IMG/VR virus record: IMGVR_UViG_3300045733_000307
Span: 1 to 37,946 of that record
DNA: 37,946 nt
Source: a virus
Direction: 5' to 3' (one strand)
In this document: positions 15,859 to 24,783 of the stretch, piece after piece
Position numbering within the stretch: position 1 is the stretch's first letter
Layout: every line of letters starts with the position of its first letter
Translations under genes and position numbers: made by a program
Notes under the pieces: generated by a model
What the model was told of the DNA's origin: nothing
Databases searched by the model: none
What the model saw: only the letters and a program-made list of their open reading frames with translations

Positions 15859-18257
15859 CATACCGCACTTTTGACGCGAGCATAATCGTACCGGCGGCGA
15901 AGACAAATTATATTATCCATCCGACGCCAACGATCATATTGAGTTATTACACGGCGTCTAACAGCGCGATAAACCGGGTAACAACCCATACCCGGCGCGG
16001 AATCGCATCGGTAGAAGTTGCGCCAAACGCAAACCAGAACGCGGGATTTTTGGCAAGCGTGGCACTCACCACAGGGCAAGAATATTCTTTTTCTTGCGAT
16101 ACGCTGGACGTGCTAGGGCAGACATTCGGACTGTATATCTACAACGGCGCGACACTCAAATCCTCGACAACCTGGATTGGAACCGGCTACTGGAAACGAA
16201 AATATCTCACCTGGACGACAGATGCCAGCGCGACATTTGACTTTTATGTGCTGCGCACCGCTGTAAACTCGACCACTAAGTTTTATTCGGATGGCTGGCA
16301 AGTCGAGGACGGGGCTGTGTCCACTTACCTTGACGGCTCTATGTACGGCTACGTTCTCAATGATTATTCATACGGGTGGAACGGCACGCCTTACGCCTCC
16401 ACTTCCTGGCGCAGTGCCAAAACCCGCAGCGGAGGATATTTCTTGCACCTCTCAACTTACGCCCGCGTTTTATCCATCCTGGGATTAGGGATGGCCAGCA
16501 TCTCGAATATTGCCATCCCCTCAAGCCTGGGCGGCTCGTCTTATCAAACCACCGTCCTAAACGAGAGGCCATTTGTCGTCAACATCGGCATGAGCAGTGA
16601 TGTAATCAACGGTGACCGCGCGGTGATTGATCGCAAGCGGGCGGCGCTAATGAACGCGCTCAATCCGTTCTTGCTTGACCGCGAACAGCCGCTACAAATC
16701 CAGATCGATCAGCTTGACGAGACCGGCAGCCCAATCGCTGAGACCGTCCAGGTGCTGGCCCACTACGAAGGCGGGCTAGAGGGTGACGGCAACGGAGACG
16801 CGTACATCGAAAAGGCCGGGTTGAAATTCCGCATGTTTGCGCCGTTGATCCGGCAGGACGGGAATACGTCTGTGGCGCTGGGATATCAGACGGCGGTTGC
16901 GAATGCGAATTATATCTTGATGCGCACAGGTGAAGGCATCTGGCAAGCGATGGCAGGAGGGACAAACGCAACGGTGTATTCATTTGCGCTATCTTCTGAC
17001 GGAAAATTATACGTTGGAGGAAACTTTACAAATTTAGGTGATGCCAACGGTGATTATATTTCTAGCTGGAACGGCTCGGCGTGGGCTTCTCTTTCTACTG
17101 GTGCAAGTGATTACGTTTCTGCGTTGACGTTCGGCCCAGATGGTACGCTTTACGCTGGCGGGAACTTTGCAAACTTGGGAGGCGCCGACGGTGATTATCT
17201 CGCAAAGTGGACAGGCGCGGCATGGGCAAGCGTTGCGGCCGGTCTGAATGGATACGTTGATGCGCTTGCGGTTGGCAGTGATGGCGCTTTATATGTCGGC
17301 GGGGATTTTACCAACTGCGGAGACGCAAACGGTGACAGGATTGTAAAATATGCGGCAGGCTGGGTATCTTTGGGGACAGGCGCGGCAAGTGGACAGGTAA
17401 TAGATTTGGCAATTGGTCCTGACGGATCATTGTATGCTGGCGGCTCATTTTCAGGTATGGGTGGGGTCGCGGATACCGCGTATATCGCCAAATGGACGGG
17501 CTCGGCATGGGTATCTATTGGGGTTTTCAATGATTTTGTAAATTCCCTGGCGTTTGGCCCTGACGGGTCCTTATACGCCGGCGGTGTATTTACGACGATC
17601 AACGGCGTAACAGTAAACCGTATTGCCAGATACAACGGGACAAAATGGGAAGGGCTTTCAACGGGGGCAAGCGCTGCGATTAATGCGATAAAGTTTTCGC
17701 CTTCCGGCGTTTTGCATGTTGGCGGCTCATTCTCATCTATCGGCGGAGTTTCAACCCCTAGTTTTCTTGCATCCTGGACAGGTTCGGCGTGGATACCCCT
17801 TGACGTAAACTTTTTCAGTTCAGTAGTAACCGCTATCGAGTTTGATAAAGCGGGATCTTTGTACATTGGATTTTCAAACTCCGGCACCGCCTATTCTGCA
17901 ACGGTTGTATCTCCCCCTGTCGGCAGCGCCCCTGCTTACCCTAAGATCATCTTCACGGGGCCAGGCACGCTTTACCAGCTCAAAAACTACACCACGGGCA
18001 AGGCGATCTATTTCAATCTCACGCTCCTGGCAGGCGAGACCGCGACGCTCAACCTTGACCCAAAACGCCTATCTTTCGTGTCCTCATTCCGGGGCAGCAT
18101 TTGGAGCACGATCTTACCAGGCTCATCCCTGGATTGGCCTCTGCAACCTGGCGCCAATAGCGTGAGTACGTTTATGTACGGCTCTACTTCAGCGGCAACC
18201 TCGATCAGCATGATCTTGGCAGATCAGCATTTAGCTCTTGAGACGGCGGTGAGATGA
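15855..18257 (+). CDS. Distal tail protein (Dit-like) with inserted seven-bladed beta-propeller
   Basis: 800 aa. Residues 1-165 look like a jelly-roll carbohydrate-binding domain (LTTGQEYSFSCDTLDVLGQ; DGWQVEDGAVSTYLDGS). About 170-360 resembles a siphovirus Dit/tail-tip domain. About 360-675 is a repeat domain with blades marked GPDGSLYAGG at 42-46-residue spacing: six full units, with a seventh split between the start (WQAMAGG-TNATVYSFAL) and the end (DKAGSLYIGFSN), i.e. a closed propeller. About 690-800 returns to a Dit-like C-terminal beta domain (KIIFTGPGTLYQLKNYTTGK). The propeller probably contacts the host surface. Confidence 0.75.
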   Translation: MTYRTFDASIIVPAAKTNYIIHPTPTIILSYYTASNSAINRVTTHTRRGIASVEVAPNANQNAGFLASVALTTGQEYSFSCDTLDVLGQTFGLYIYNGATLKSSTTWIGTGYWKRKYLTWTTDASATFDFYVLRTAVNSTTKFYSDGWQVEDGAVSTYLDGSMYGYVLNDYSYGWNGTPYASTSWRSAKTRSGGYFLHLSTYARVLSILGLGMASISNIAIPSSLGGSSYQTTVLNERPFVVNIGMSSDVINGDRAVIDRKRAALMNALNPFLLDREQPLQIQIDQLDETGSPIAETVQVLAHYEGGLEGDGNGDAYIEKAGLKFRMFAPLIRQDGNTSVALGYQTAVANANYILMRTGEGIWQAMAGGTNATVYSFALSSDGKLYVGGNFTNLGDANGDYISSWNGSAWASLSTGASDYVSALTFGPDGTLYAGGNFANLGGADGDYLAKWTGAAWASVAAGLNGYVDALAVGSDGALYVGGDFTNCGDANGDRIVKYAAGWVSLGTGAASGQVIDLAIGPDGSLYAGGSFSGMGGVADTAYIAKWTGSAWVSIGVFNDFVNSLAFGPDGSLYAGGVFTTINGVTVNRIARYNGTKWEGLSTGASAAINAIKFSPSGVLHVGGSFSSIGGVSTPSFLASWTGSAWIPLDVNFFSSVVTAIEFDKAGSLYIGFSNSGTAYSATVVSPPVGSAPAYPKIIFTGPGTLYQLKNYTTGKAIYFNLTLLAGETATLNLDPKRLSFVSSFRGSIWSTILPGSSLDWPLQPGANSVSTFMYGSTSAATSISMILADQHLALETAVR

Positions 18258-19369
18258 CCACCGAACTAAAGTTCTATGATCCGGCTGGCCGCGCGCGCCC
18301 GTCGATTATGGCGTGGTCGCAGCTCGAATACGCGCGCGGTGAAGGCAAGGTGGGGTATATGTACCTTGACCTTGACCCGTACAGCGTGGACACGACGCTA
18401 TTTAAAAAGGATTGCTGGCTTGCACCGTGGAGATCGACGGGCACCGTTGCTCCGTATCTGGACGGGGAAACGATTTTCCTTGTTAGGCGGGTTGGGATCA
18501 CGACCAGCGCGCAGCGGCAGAAAGTGTTCCGCGTCAAGGCCGTCGATGCGAATTATCTGTGGTCGGGCGCGAATGTTGCGTACTTTTCAGGCGACGCCAA
18601 AGCCGAACAGACCGATTATGCCGACGACATGCTAAAGGCAATCGCATCTCAAAACAGGGGCAGCGCGGCAACCGATACCACTCGTAGCCTGGCGGCCTAT
18701 CTTACAATCCAGGCAGACGCAAGCGCGGCCCCTGCTATCACGCGCGCATTTCCGCGTGAGCAGGTGTTGCAGGTTATGCAGAACATCTGCTCAGATAGCC
18801 TCAGTCAAGGGGTGTATCTGGCATTTGACACCGTGTGGACGCCATCGGTCGCGCTTGATTTTCGCACTTACATTGGACAGCGTGGAAACAATCACGGCGG
18901 GGCCAGCTCAAGCCGGGTTGTATTTTCAGAGGGGCGCGGCAACCTGACGAACGCCGAGTGGTACACGGACTGGGAAAATGAGTACACCGTAGTTTCCGCG
19001 GGAAATCAGGGAGCGGCCGGCACTGCGGTCGTAGAGACGGCCATCAATACGGCGGCACTCGGCGAGAGCCCATTCTCACGGCGGGAATTATGGTACCCGG
19101 TCGACAACCGCGATACTACCACCAGCGCGGCGATACAATCAGCGGCAAACGGCGCCCTGCAGAAAAACAGGGTGCGACACGGCATGACCGGAACGATTGT
19201 CGATACGGACAGCTGCAAGGACGGTATCCATTTTCGATACGGAGACCTTGTGCGAGCAGAAAATGAACAAACTGGCTGGGGCTTCGATGCCCACATAGAC
19301 GCGCTGAAAGTGGTCATCAGTCGAGATGGCGGCGAAGTGCGAACGAACCAGATTAGAGCGGAGGCATAA
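18254..19369 (+). CDS. Siphovirus baseplate/tail protein, ReqiPepy6 Gp37-like
   Basis: 371 aa. The pattern VGYMYLDLDPYS, FLVRRVGITT, LQVMQNICSDSL and TYIGQRGNNHGG, followed by TDWENEYTVVSAGNQG and YGDLVRAE, fits the Gp37-like/tail-associated family encoded next to Dit proteins in siphoviruses. It likely forms the hub or tail-tip ring. ATGA overlap on the left and a 1-nt overlap on the right. Confidence 0.75.
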   Translation: MTTELKFYDPAGRARPSIMAWSQLEYARGEGKVGYMYLDLDPYSVDTTLFKKDCWLAPWRSTGTVAPYLDGETIFLVRRVGITTSAQRQKVFRVKAVDANYLWSGANVAYFSGDAKAEQTDYADDMLKAIASQNRGSAATDTTRSLAAYLTIQADASAAPAITRAFPREQVLQVMQNICSDSLSQGVYLAFDTVWTPSVALDFRTYIGQRGNNHGGASSSRVVFSEGRGNLTNAEWYTDWENEYTVVSAGNQGAAGTAVVETAINTAALGESPFSRRELWYPVDNRDTTTSAAIQSAANGALQKNRVRHGMTGTIVDTDSCKDGIHFRYGDLVRAENEQTGWGFDAHIDALKVVISRDGGEVRTNQIRAEA

Positions 19370-20565
19370 TGACATTAGCAACTAGACCCATAACGGGAAC
19401 GGTTTTACAGCTTGACGGGACAGCATACACAACGCCCGCAATCAGGTTCTCGCTGCTGGCTGAGATTTTATCCGGCGGAGTCTTGGTCCCAAAAACGACA
19501 TGGAGCAAAACGACATCTAGCACCGGGCATTTTGCGATTGATCTGCCTGTGCCTGACACCGGATCTGCTGTATACAGCGTTTCGACCATTGACAACGTTT
19601 CACAGACAGTTTATTTATCAGCGGGCGCCACCCTGGATATTTCCAGTCTGCTGACCGTGGCAACTTACGCGGCTCAGCCTGCGACCGTTTGGGTCAATGG
19701 GTTTACGCAATCCGCCATCAATGCGGCGGTTGCCCTGCTTCCGGCGACTGGCGGCGTGCTAAATTTCCCGCCTGGGTCTTACATCGTCACCTCAAATATC
19801 GACATCCCGACTAACACGGAGGTTAGAGGCTATGCCGCTACCCTTTCTGTTTCGTCTGCCATCACGGGCGGGGTTATCCGGGTAAAAGGCACGTCGGCAC
19901 TTGCCAGAAAAAAGCACGTTGTTATTCACGGTTTTAACATCTACTGCAATAATTATGCAACTTATGGGATCGAGGCAGACTACCTCGATAACTGTAAATT
20001 CGAGGACATGCTGATTCTGAGCGCGATAGACGCGGGGATCATGATTTCGAATGGCCACGGGTGGACAAATCGCATATCAGAGATCGAGATTTTATATTGT
20101 CTGCGCGGTATCCATCTCGGGTGGTCTGCGAACAGCACGATTATTGATGGATGCACCTTTAATCTAAATAAGGGAGCAGGCCTGTACATCAATGATTGCA
20201 CCGCCGTATCGGTTACAAATTGCGACTTTGAGTCTAACGGGCGCACGACTACGGGCGAAGAATACAATATCTTCGTTCAGGGCGCCCGCGCTCCGCATAT
20301 CAGCGGATCGTATTTCGAGGGTGAGGGAGTTGGCGCCGGGTGCGCGATCAGGATCGAGGCCAGCGTTTCGATTACGAAAGTCACGGGTCCGGTAATATCG
20401 GGTTGTTATTTCAACGGGACGACGCCAAGCCACGGCGAACACGCGGTGAGCCTGAAAGATACGGACGCCTGTCAGATCGTAGGAGGGGCGGCACTTGGCT
20501 ATTCCGGTACAACCATCTACGAGGAAAGCGGCGTTACAAACACCGTCAACACGATCAGCGATTAG
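19369..20565 (+). CDS. Tail spike with parallel beta-helix (pectate-lyase-like)
   Basis: 398 aa. Residues 1-95 form a small N-terminal beta domain that may attach to the tail. From about 115 (GGVLNFPPGSYIVTSNIDIP) it is a right-handed beta-helix: repeats such as NCKFEDMLILS, GCTFNLNKGAGLYINDC and NCDFESNGRTT. Such spikes degrade or bind surface polysaccharide. No catalytic triad can be assigned by eye. Confidence 0.8.
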   Translation: MTLATRPITGTVLQLDGTAYTTPAIRFSLLAEILSGGVLVPKTTWSKTTSSTGHFAIDLPVPDTGSAVYSVSTIDNVSQTVYLSAGATLDISSLLTVATYAAQPATVWVNGFTQSAINAAVALLPATGGVLNFPPGSYIVTSNIDIPTNTEVRGYAATLSVSSAITGGVIRVKGTSALARKKHVVIHGFNIYCNNYATYGIEADYLDNCKFEDMLILSAIDAGIMISNGHGWTNRISEIEILYCLRGIHLGWSANSTIIDGCTFNLNKGAGLYINDCTAVSVTNCDFESNGRTTTGEEYNIFVQGARAPHISGSYFEGEGVGAGCAIRIEASVSITKVTGPVISGCYFNGTTPSHGEHAVSLKDTDACQIVGGAALGYSGTTIYEESGVTNTVNTISD

Positions 20566-20589
20566 GTGCACTTGACAGAGGACACGCAC

Positions 20590-22287
20590 ATGAGCAATAC
20601 ACTATATCTTAAACCGAATATCGCTGTACCCCTGGGTTCCGGGGTTATAGATGGACCAGTGGAAATCCACGCGTCTCGGGAAAATACCGCCAGCGTAATT
20701 ATTGATGGCGGTTATCCGTTAGAGCCTGGCGCAACTCTCAAACTGGATTACCTGCATGATCTGAGCTTACTAACGGTTGTGTCTGAGGGTTGGGTAACTC
20801 TGTCCTGGATTGCTACGGAATTCCGTACCACCGTCACGCCGCCGCCAGTTATCCCCGCTTATTACGTGTCTAACACTGGGAGTGATTCCAACGATGGGCT
20901 GAGCAAAGATAAGCCCTGGAAAACGGCAGCTAAAGTAAATGGCGATCCGCTGGCGGCCGCAAATCTGATACTGCTGCAAGGCGGCGGGATTTGGCGGGAG
21001 ATGTTTGAGCCGCACAAGATCGGCATACAATTTGATCGTTACGGGGATGGCCCTGACCCCGAGGTGCGGGGGTCATACAAGCCGGCGGCATGGATCGCCA
21101 ACACCAACGGCGCAAACGTGTGGAAAGCCATCTGCGCTACGAAGCCCATCAATGGGCCTGTATGGTTCGGCCTTACGAATGGTAAGGTCAAATGGGGCGA
21201 TGAGGTTACTTCGGTTGCCGCCCTTACCGCCGAATACCAGTGGTTTTGGATAAACGGGACCCTGAACGTATACGCTGCAACCAACCCAGGTGTCCGCTAT
21301 TCATGGGTGGAAGTGGCCATTCGGCCAAATGGTTTCAAAGCCAAGAGCGGAGTGCAAAACGTCCACATCAATCACATAACCGTTGATTTTACAGGAGCTA
21401 ACGGATTTAACTTCGATAGATCCGATCATAACGGCATTGAAGTAGTGGGTTGTACCGCCCACCATATCGGCATCATTGCCTTCCACCTTGGGTATGCCGG
21501 CATGGCGTCCGGCATCTATTTCGAAGGCAGTGACTGCAAGGCTTTGAATAATACGATCTATCAGTGCGGGTCCCACGGGATCCACTGCTATGGACCAGTC
21601 AAGAGAGTAAAGATAATCGGTAACGGTGTCGGCGATTGTCCCCACACTGGAGTTGATGTGAAAATAGAGGTCGATGCTGACTACATGGAGGATATCGAGA
21701 TCGCTTACAACACGGTATTCAGCACCGCGGATTATCAGGATCCGAAGTTAGGGATGAACAGTATCTTCTGTCAGAGTTCGTATCCTGGGCGCATCTATGA
21801 TATCCGCATCCACCATAACAAGTTGTTATCCTCTTTTGGGTGTGGGGTGCAAGTTGGCCAGCATTGCAAGCAGGTCACGGTAGACCACAACACGGCGATT
21901 GGTGTAAATCCCATCTATCCGTACAGCGGGGATAAGACCAACTTTGCAATTGGTTACGATTTTGAAGGCGGCGTCAATCCAACTGAGGTGACATTTACCA
22001 ATAACATCGCGGCCGGTTTCCCAATGGGATGCCTATATTTCAACGACGCCGGTACATTTGTACTGGTCAACGGCAATTGCCTGTTTACAAGTGGCGTGTG
22101 TTCCAATCGCCAGGGCAGGCCTACAGAGATGTTCAAAATCGGAGATAAGGCCGCCTATCAAAAGGCATACGGCTGGGACGCCCGCGCGGTGTGGGCTGAT
22201 CCAAAACTTGACGGAAACTATAAACCGCTGCCGGGCAGCCCCTGTATCGGGACAGCCAGCGACAACGGGAACATAGGCGCATTATAG
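20590..22287 (+). CDS. Second beta-helix tail spike / polysaccharide-degrading protein
   Basis: 565 aa from the ATG at 20590 (AGAGGAC site upstream); an ATG at 20566 would add 8 residues. It contains YYVSNTGSDSNDGLSKDKPW, the common opening of secreted right-handed beta-helix (DUF1565-type) proteins, followed by helix turns (NHITVDF, ALNNTIYQCGSHGIHC, VDHNTAIG). Residues 1-80 are a separate beta domain. It probably acts on capsule or exopolysaccharide. Two spikes in tandem suggest a branched receptor apparatus. Confidence 0.8.
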   Translation: MSNTLYLKPNIAVPLGSGVIDGPVEIHASRENTASVIIDGGYPLEPGATLKLDYLHDLSLLTVVSEGWVTLSWIATEFRTTVTPPPVIPAYYVSNTGSDSNDGLSKDKPWKTAAKVNGDPLAAANLILLQGGGIWREMFEPHKIGIQFDRYGDGPDPEVRGSYKPAAWIANTNGANVWKAICATKPINGPVWFGLTNGKVKWGDEVTSVAALTAEYQWFWINGTLNVYAATNPGVRYSWVEVAIRPNGFKAKSGVQNVHINHITVDFTGANGFNFDRSDHNGIEVVGCTAHHIGIIAFHLGYAGMASGIYFEGSDCKALNNTIYQCGSHGIHCYGPVKRVKIIGNGVGDCPHTGVDVKIEVDADYMEDIEIAYNTVFSTADYQDPKLGMNSIFCQSSYPGRIYDIRIHHNKLLSSFGCGVQVGQHCKQVTVDHNTAIGVNPIYPYSGDKTNFAIGYDFEGGVNPTEVTFTNNIAAGFPMGCLYFNDAGTFVLVNGNCLFTSGVCSNRQGRPTEMFKIGDKAAYQKAYGWDARAVWADPKLDGNYKPLPGSPCIGTASDNGNIGAL

Positions 22288-22295
22288 AGGATGAT

Positions 22296-23003
22296 ATGAG
22301 AGCTATAGATTTAGTCAGACGAGGACTAATCAAAGGAAAGATTGCATCAATAGCATCGATAAATCTGCTGATCGAAGGCTTTGACACGAACGGGGGTGTT
22401 AATAGCGGATTCGACAATGCGGGGTGGACGGTAAACGCCGGGGCGGGTTGTTCGGTAGATCCAGATTTTACGGGACTGGCAAGGCCGGATGGATTGGCGC
22501 AGATGTGCAAGATTGTTAGCGCGACCACGGCTTTTGACGGCTATATACATTACCTGTTTGCGGAAAACAAGCCAATCGCCTATACCACGATGTACGTACG
22601 ATTTGACAGCGCAACCCCATTGACATCCGGCGATTACTTAGACTTTATAAAATATACGGACAGTACAGCCTGGACCAAGAGTTTGAGGGTTTTCTTGCAT
22701 CGGGCAGGGGCTTCCCTGACATTCGGCGCCTCTTTGTATTATGACGGGAGCGAGCATTATTATGCCGGGGCGGAACCCGCCGCGGCTTATGACACATGGT
22801 ATAAGGTGCAATTTGTTTACGACGCGACCGCAAAATCGGCGGCTGTTAAGATCGACGGAGTATCGTTTTACGAGGTTTCTGGATGGACCACTTCAACGGG
22901 AGGAATGGGTTATCTGACAATTCAATCCTCGAACGCAAGCTCACGTCCCTGGACGATTTACATCGATGGTGTAAAGGTTTCGGCCAACGTTTTTTTGGAC
23001 TAA
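22296..23003 (+). CDS. Concanavalin/LamG-like lectin-type tail protein
   Basis: 235 aa. Residues about 50-230 read as a jelly-roll: TTMYVRFDSATPL, SLRVFLHRAGASLTFG, DTWYKVQFVYDATAKSAAVK and WTIYIDGVKVSANVF, typical of concanavalin A-like lectin/glucanase folds. It probably binds or cuts a cell-surface glycan. It lies between the spikes and the endolysin. Confidence 0.7.
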   Translation: MRAIDLVRRGLIKGKIASIASINLLIEGFDTNGGVNSGFDNAGWTVNAGAGCSVDPDFTGLARPDGLAQMCKIVSATTAFDGYIHYLFAENKPIAYTTMYVRFDSATPLTSGDYLDFIKYTDSTAWTKSLRVFLHRAGASLTFGASLYYDGSEHYYAGAEPAAAYDTWYKVQFVYDATAKSAAVKIDGVSFYEVSGWTTSTGGMGYLTIQSSNASSRPWTIYIDGVKVSANVFLD

Positions 23004-23039
23004 CCCATGCAAACATTCATTCCAAGAATTGAGGTACCA

Positions 23040-23786
23040 ATGACCGAACAACCAAACGGAGAACTGATCGATATATCTCTATGGCAAGCCGTAACGTCAA
23101 TTGACTGGTCGAAGCTCGCCGAAAATAAAATAGCGGCGATCATTCGCGGCGGGCAGGGCGCTTACGATGACCCCCTGTTTAGGGTCCACTTCACCAACGC
23201 AAAAGCGGCGGGAGCGGCGGCCGGAATGTATTGGTTCTTCCAGCCAGACGCGGAAGTGTCATACCAGGTCAACGCCGCTATTGCCGCGTGGAAAACTGTT
23301 AAGCCGTCAGTATTCGCCCTAGACGTGGAAAACATCACCTACACCGACACGGATGGAACGCGGGTGAATATCTTCCCGCCGAGCGCAGAAATTCACACAA
23401 GGCGGCTGAAGCAATTCTTGTCCGAGTTTGAGACGGAGACGGGCGTTATTCCGGCGATCTACACCAGGGCAGATTATTGGAACGTTTGGACGCTGCGAGA
23501 TACGGCGTGGAAACATTACCCACTTTGGATTGCCTCGTGGACGCTGTACAGCTCCGATGTGAGGATGCCGCTGGATTGGGATGAGTGGAAAATTTGGCAG
23601 TACGAGGGAGGCACTGGGAGGATCGATGGGGTTATTGGGCCAGTTGATCGCAACAAATTTCGAGGAACATCCTCTGAAATGTTGGACTTTTTCGGCGTTG
23701 ACGAGATCGAGCCGCCGGTGGAATTGACGATTGAGGAACGGTTGACCGCGCTCGAAAAACGAGTAGCGGCGCTAGAAGGAAAATGA
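23040..23786 (+). CDS. Endolysin, GH25 muramidase
   Basis: 248 aa from the ATG at 23040, which has GAGGTACCA upstream; an in-frame ATG at 23007 lacks a ribosome site. The GH25 pattern is clear: GELIDISLWQ (Asp11), FALDVE (Asp95 and Glu97, catalytic pair), YPLWIASW and WKIWQYEGG with PVDRNKF. It cleaves the MurNAc-GlcNAc bond of peptidoglycan. The C-terminus (TIEERLTALEKRVAALEGK) is a short coiled coil that may oligomerise it or replace a wall-binding domain. No signal peptide, so it needs a holin. Confidence 0.92.
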   Translation: MTEQPNGELIDISLWQAVTSIDWSKLAENKIAAIIRGGQGAYDDPLFRVHFTNAKAAGAAAGMYWFFQPDAEVSYQVNAAIAAWKTVKPSVFALDVENITYTDTDGTRVNIFPPSAEIHTRRLKQFLSEFETETGVIPAIYTRADYWNVWTLRDTAWKHYPLWIASWTLYSSDVRMPLDWDEWKIWQYEGGTGRIDGVIGPVDRNKFRGTSSEMLDFFGVDEIEPPVELTIEERLTALEKRVAALEGK

Positions 23787-23787
23787 G

Positions 23788-23913
23788 ATGAAAGTTATCT
23801 TTTTGGTTATCGCGTGTGTGTGCTTTTTCGTGAAGGGAGCCGGGATAAACACCGGACAGATTGAATTAATGGATGTAGGTTTTGGATTTGTCGTGCTGAG
23901 CTTGCTGGTGTAA
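23788..23913 (+). CDS. Small membrane protein, 41 aa
   Basis: MKVIFLVIACVCFFVKG and onward: two hydrophobic segments separated by a short polar loop (GINTGQIELMD). It lies 1 nt after the endolysin stop and before a terminator, so it is the last late gene. It could be a small holin or lysis modulator. Start supported by close spacing only. Confidence 0.6.
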   Translation: MKVIFLVIACVCFFVKGAGINTGQIELMDVGFGFVVLSLLV

Positions 23914-23915
23914 AT

Positions 23916-23949
23916 AAAAAAAAGCCCTGGCGCGAATTTGCCAGGGCTT
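23916..23949. terminator. Bidirectional intrinsic terminator between late and early operons
   Basis: AAGCCCTGGC (23922-23931), 8-nt loop, GCCAGGGCTT (23940-23949). In the minus direction the stem is followed by T8; in the plus direction by TCTAGTTTT. It sits where the convergent transcription units meet. Confidence 0.9.
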
Positions 23950-24107
23950 CTAGTTTTCAGCTGGTCTACCTCCAAGACAAGCACCGGACTGATCAAATCC
24001 TTTCGCTCGTCTTAAGGGGCGGGTAAAGGCCAGTGCACATTTTATCCCGCGTTACTCACGGCCCCTCTCCAGATCAATGGATACTCACCGCGCATATTTC
24101 AATTATA
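23950..24107 (-). ncRNA. Structured non-coding region, possible small RNA before the terminator
   Basis: No ORF. On the minus strand a TATAAT-like -10 (24102-24107, no good -35) precedes about 150 nt that can fold: GGGGC/GCCCC, GCGGG/CCCGC (24019-24023 with 24046-24050) and a 9-bp stem (23974-23982 with 24005-24013, one G-U) enclosing GGATT/AGTCC. It runs straight into the T8 terminator. It could be an sRNA or simply the 3' UTR of the early operon. Confidence 0.35.
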
Positions 24108-24149
24108 CACCACAGACAAAACATCTCCGACTTTCGCCGGGGCTAAATG

Positions 24150-24281
24150 TCACTTATTTTGTATCTCGTATTTCTTTGCGATCAACGCGGCTGCCAGGAT
24201 CACGCCCATCACCAGGTACATGACGCCACCACCTAAGCACGCGACACAGGCGACACAGGTTAGGATTTCGGATGGGTTCAT
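24150..24281 (-). CDS. Small membrane protein, 43 aa
   Basis: MNPSEILTCVACVACLGGGV and onward. One hydrophobic stretch (residues 7-34) with three Cys in the first half, then a polar tail (KKYEIQNK). The start overlaps the previous stop as ATGA. Last gene of the early operon. Function unknown. Confidence 0.6.
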   Translation of the reverse strand: MNPSEILTCVACVACLGGGVMYLVMGVILAAALIAKKYEIQNK

Positions 24282-24481
24282 TTCTTCCTCGCTTGCGTCC
24301 CCTGAGTGCTTTGAGCGTATATTTCTTTCAACTCATCGACGGTGTAACCCGCGAAAATTGTTTTCAAATTTCCGATATCCATACAACCCGCATTCCCACA
24401 GTCAAACACCCACCGTATCGGTTTTCCGTTTTCGTCAAAGTCACCAACCTTGACAACCTTTGCTTTTTTATCTTTGCTCAT
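24278..24481 (-). CDS. Hypothetical protein, 67 aa
   Basis: Start taken at 24481 (MSKDKKAKVVKVGDFDENG), preceded by GGAGGGGAAGAA and overlapping the previous stop. It has a basic tail (STQGTQARKK). One Cys pair (CGNAGC). No family recognised. Confidence 0.65.
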   Translation of the reverse strand: MSKDKKAKVVKVGDFDENGKPIRWVFDCGNAGCMDIGNLKTIFAGYTVDELKEIYAQSTQGTQARKK

Positions 24482-24783
24482 TTCTTCCCCTCCGGGAGTT
24501 CTGGCATGGGTCTCCAGTGGGTAGGCTTCGCATAACACCAAATCCAGCAAGGTTTATATTCGACCACGGACACGCCTCTTCCTGGGATTACGACCTCAAC
24601 TTCTTCCCCTTCTGCGGGATGTCTCTCCCCCACCGGTATCCACGCGGCGGCGGCTTCGAGTTCGGCAATGCGGGCGCGGGCGTCGACCAACTCGGCGCGA
24701 AGGGAAATATTTTTCGCCCGTTCAATTGCTAGCAGTTCTTTGAGGTCGATGTTATCGATAAAATTTTGATCTTTGTCACACAT
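24478..24783 (-). CDS. DUF551-domain protein
   Basis: 101 aa from the ATG at 24783 (MCDKDQNF), inside the end of the upstream gene, with GAGGTGG just before it. An N-terminal coiled coil (KELLAIERAKNISLRAELVD) is followed by the DUF551 pattern: WIPVGERHPAEGEEVEVV ... THWRPMPELP. DUF551 proteins are common small phage early proteins of unknown function. Confidence 0.75.
   Translation of the reverse strand: MCDKDQNFIDNIDLKELLAIERAKNISLRAELVDARARIAELEAAAAWIPVGERHPAEGEEVEVVIPGRGVSVVEYKPCWIWCYAKPTHWRPMPELPEGKK

Noticed and set aside
17195-17887. 230-codon open frame on the minus strand
   Set aside because: It lies wholly inside the propeller-coding part of the tail gene; its Pro/Thr-rich sequence is the mirror of the repeat codons, with no ribosome site.
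549-24000. Integrase, Mu-like transposase or CI-type repressor
   Set aside because: None of the proteins on either strand of the window shows tyrosine/serine recombinase, DDE transposase or CI signatures by eye, so no lysogeny module is reported.
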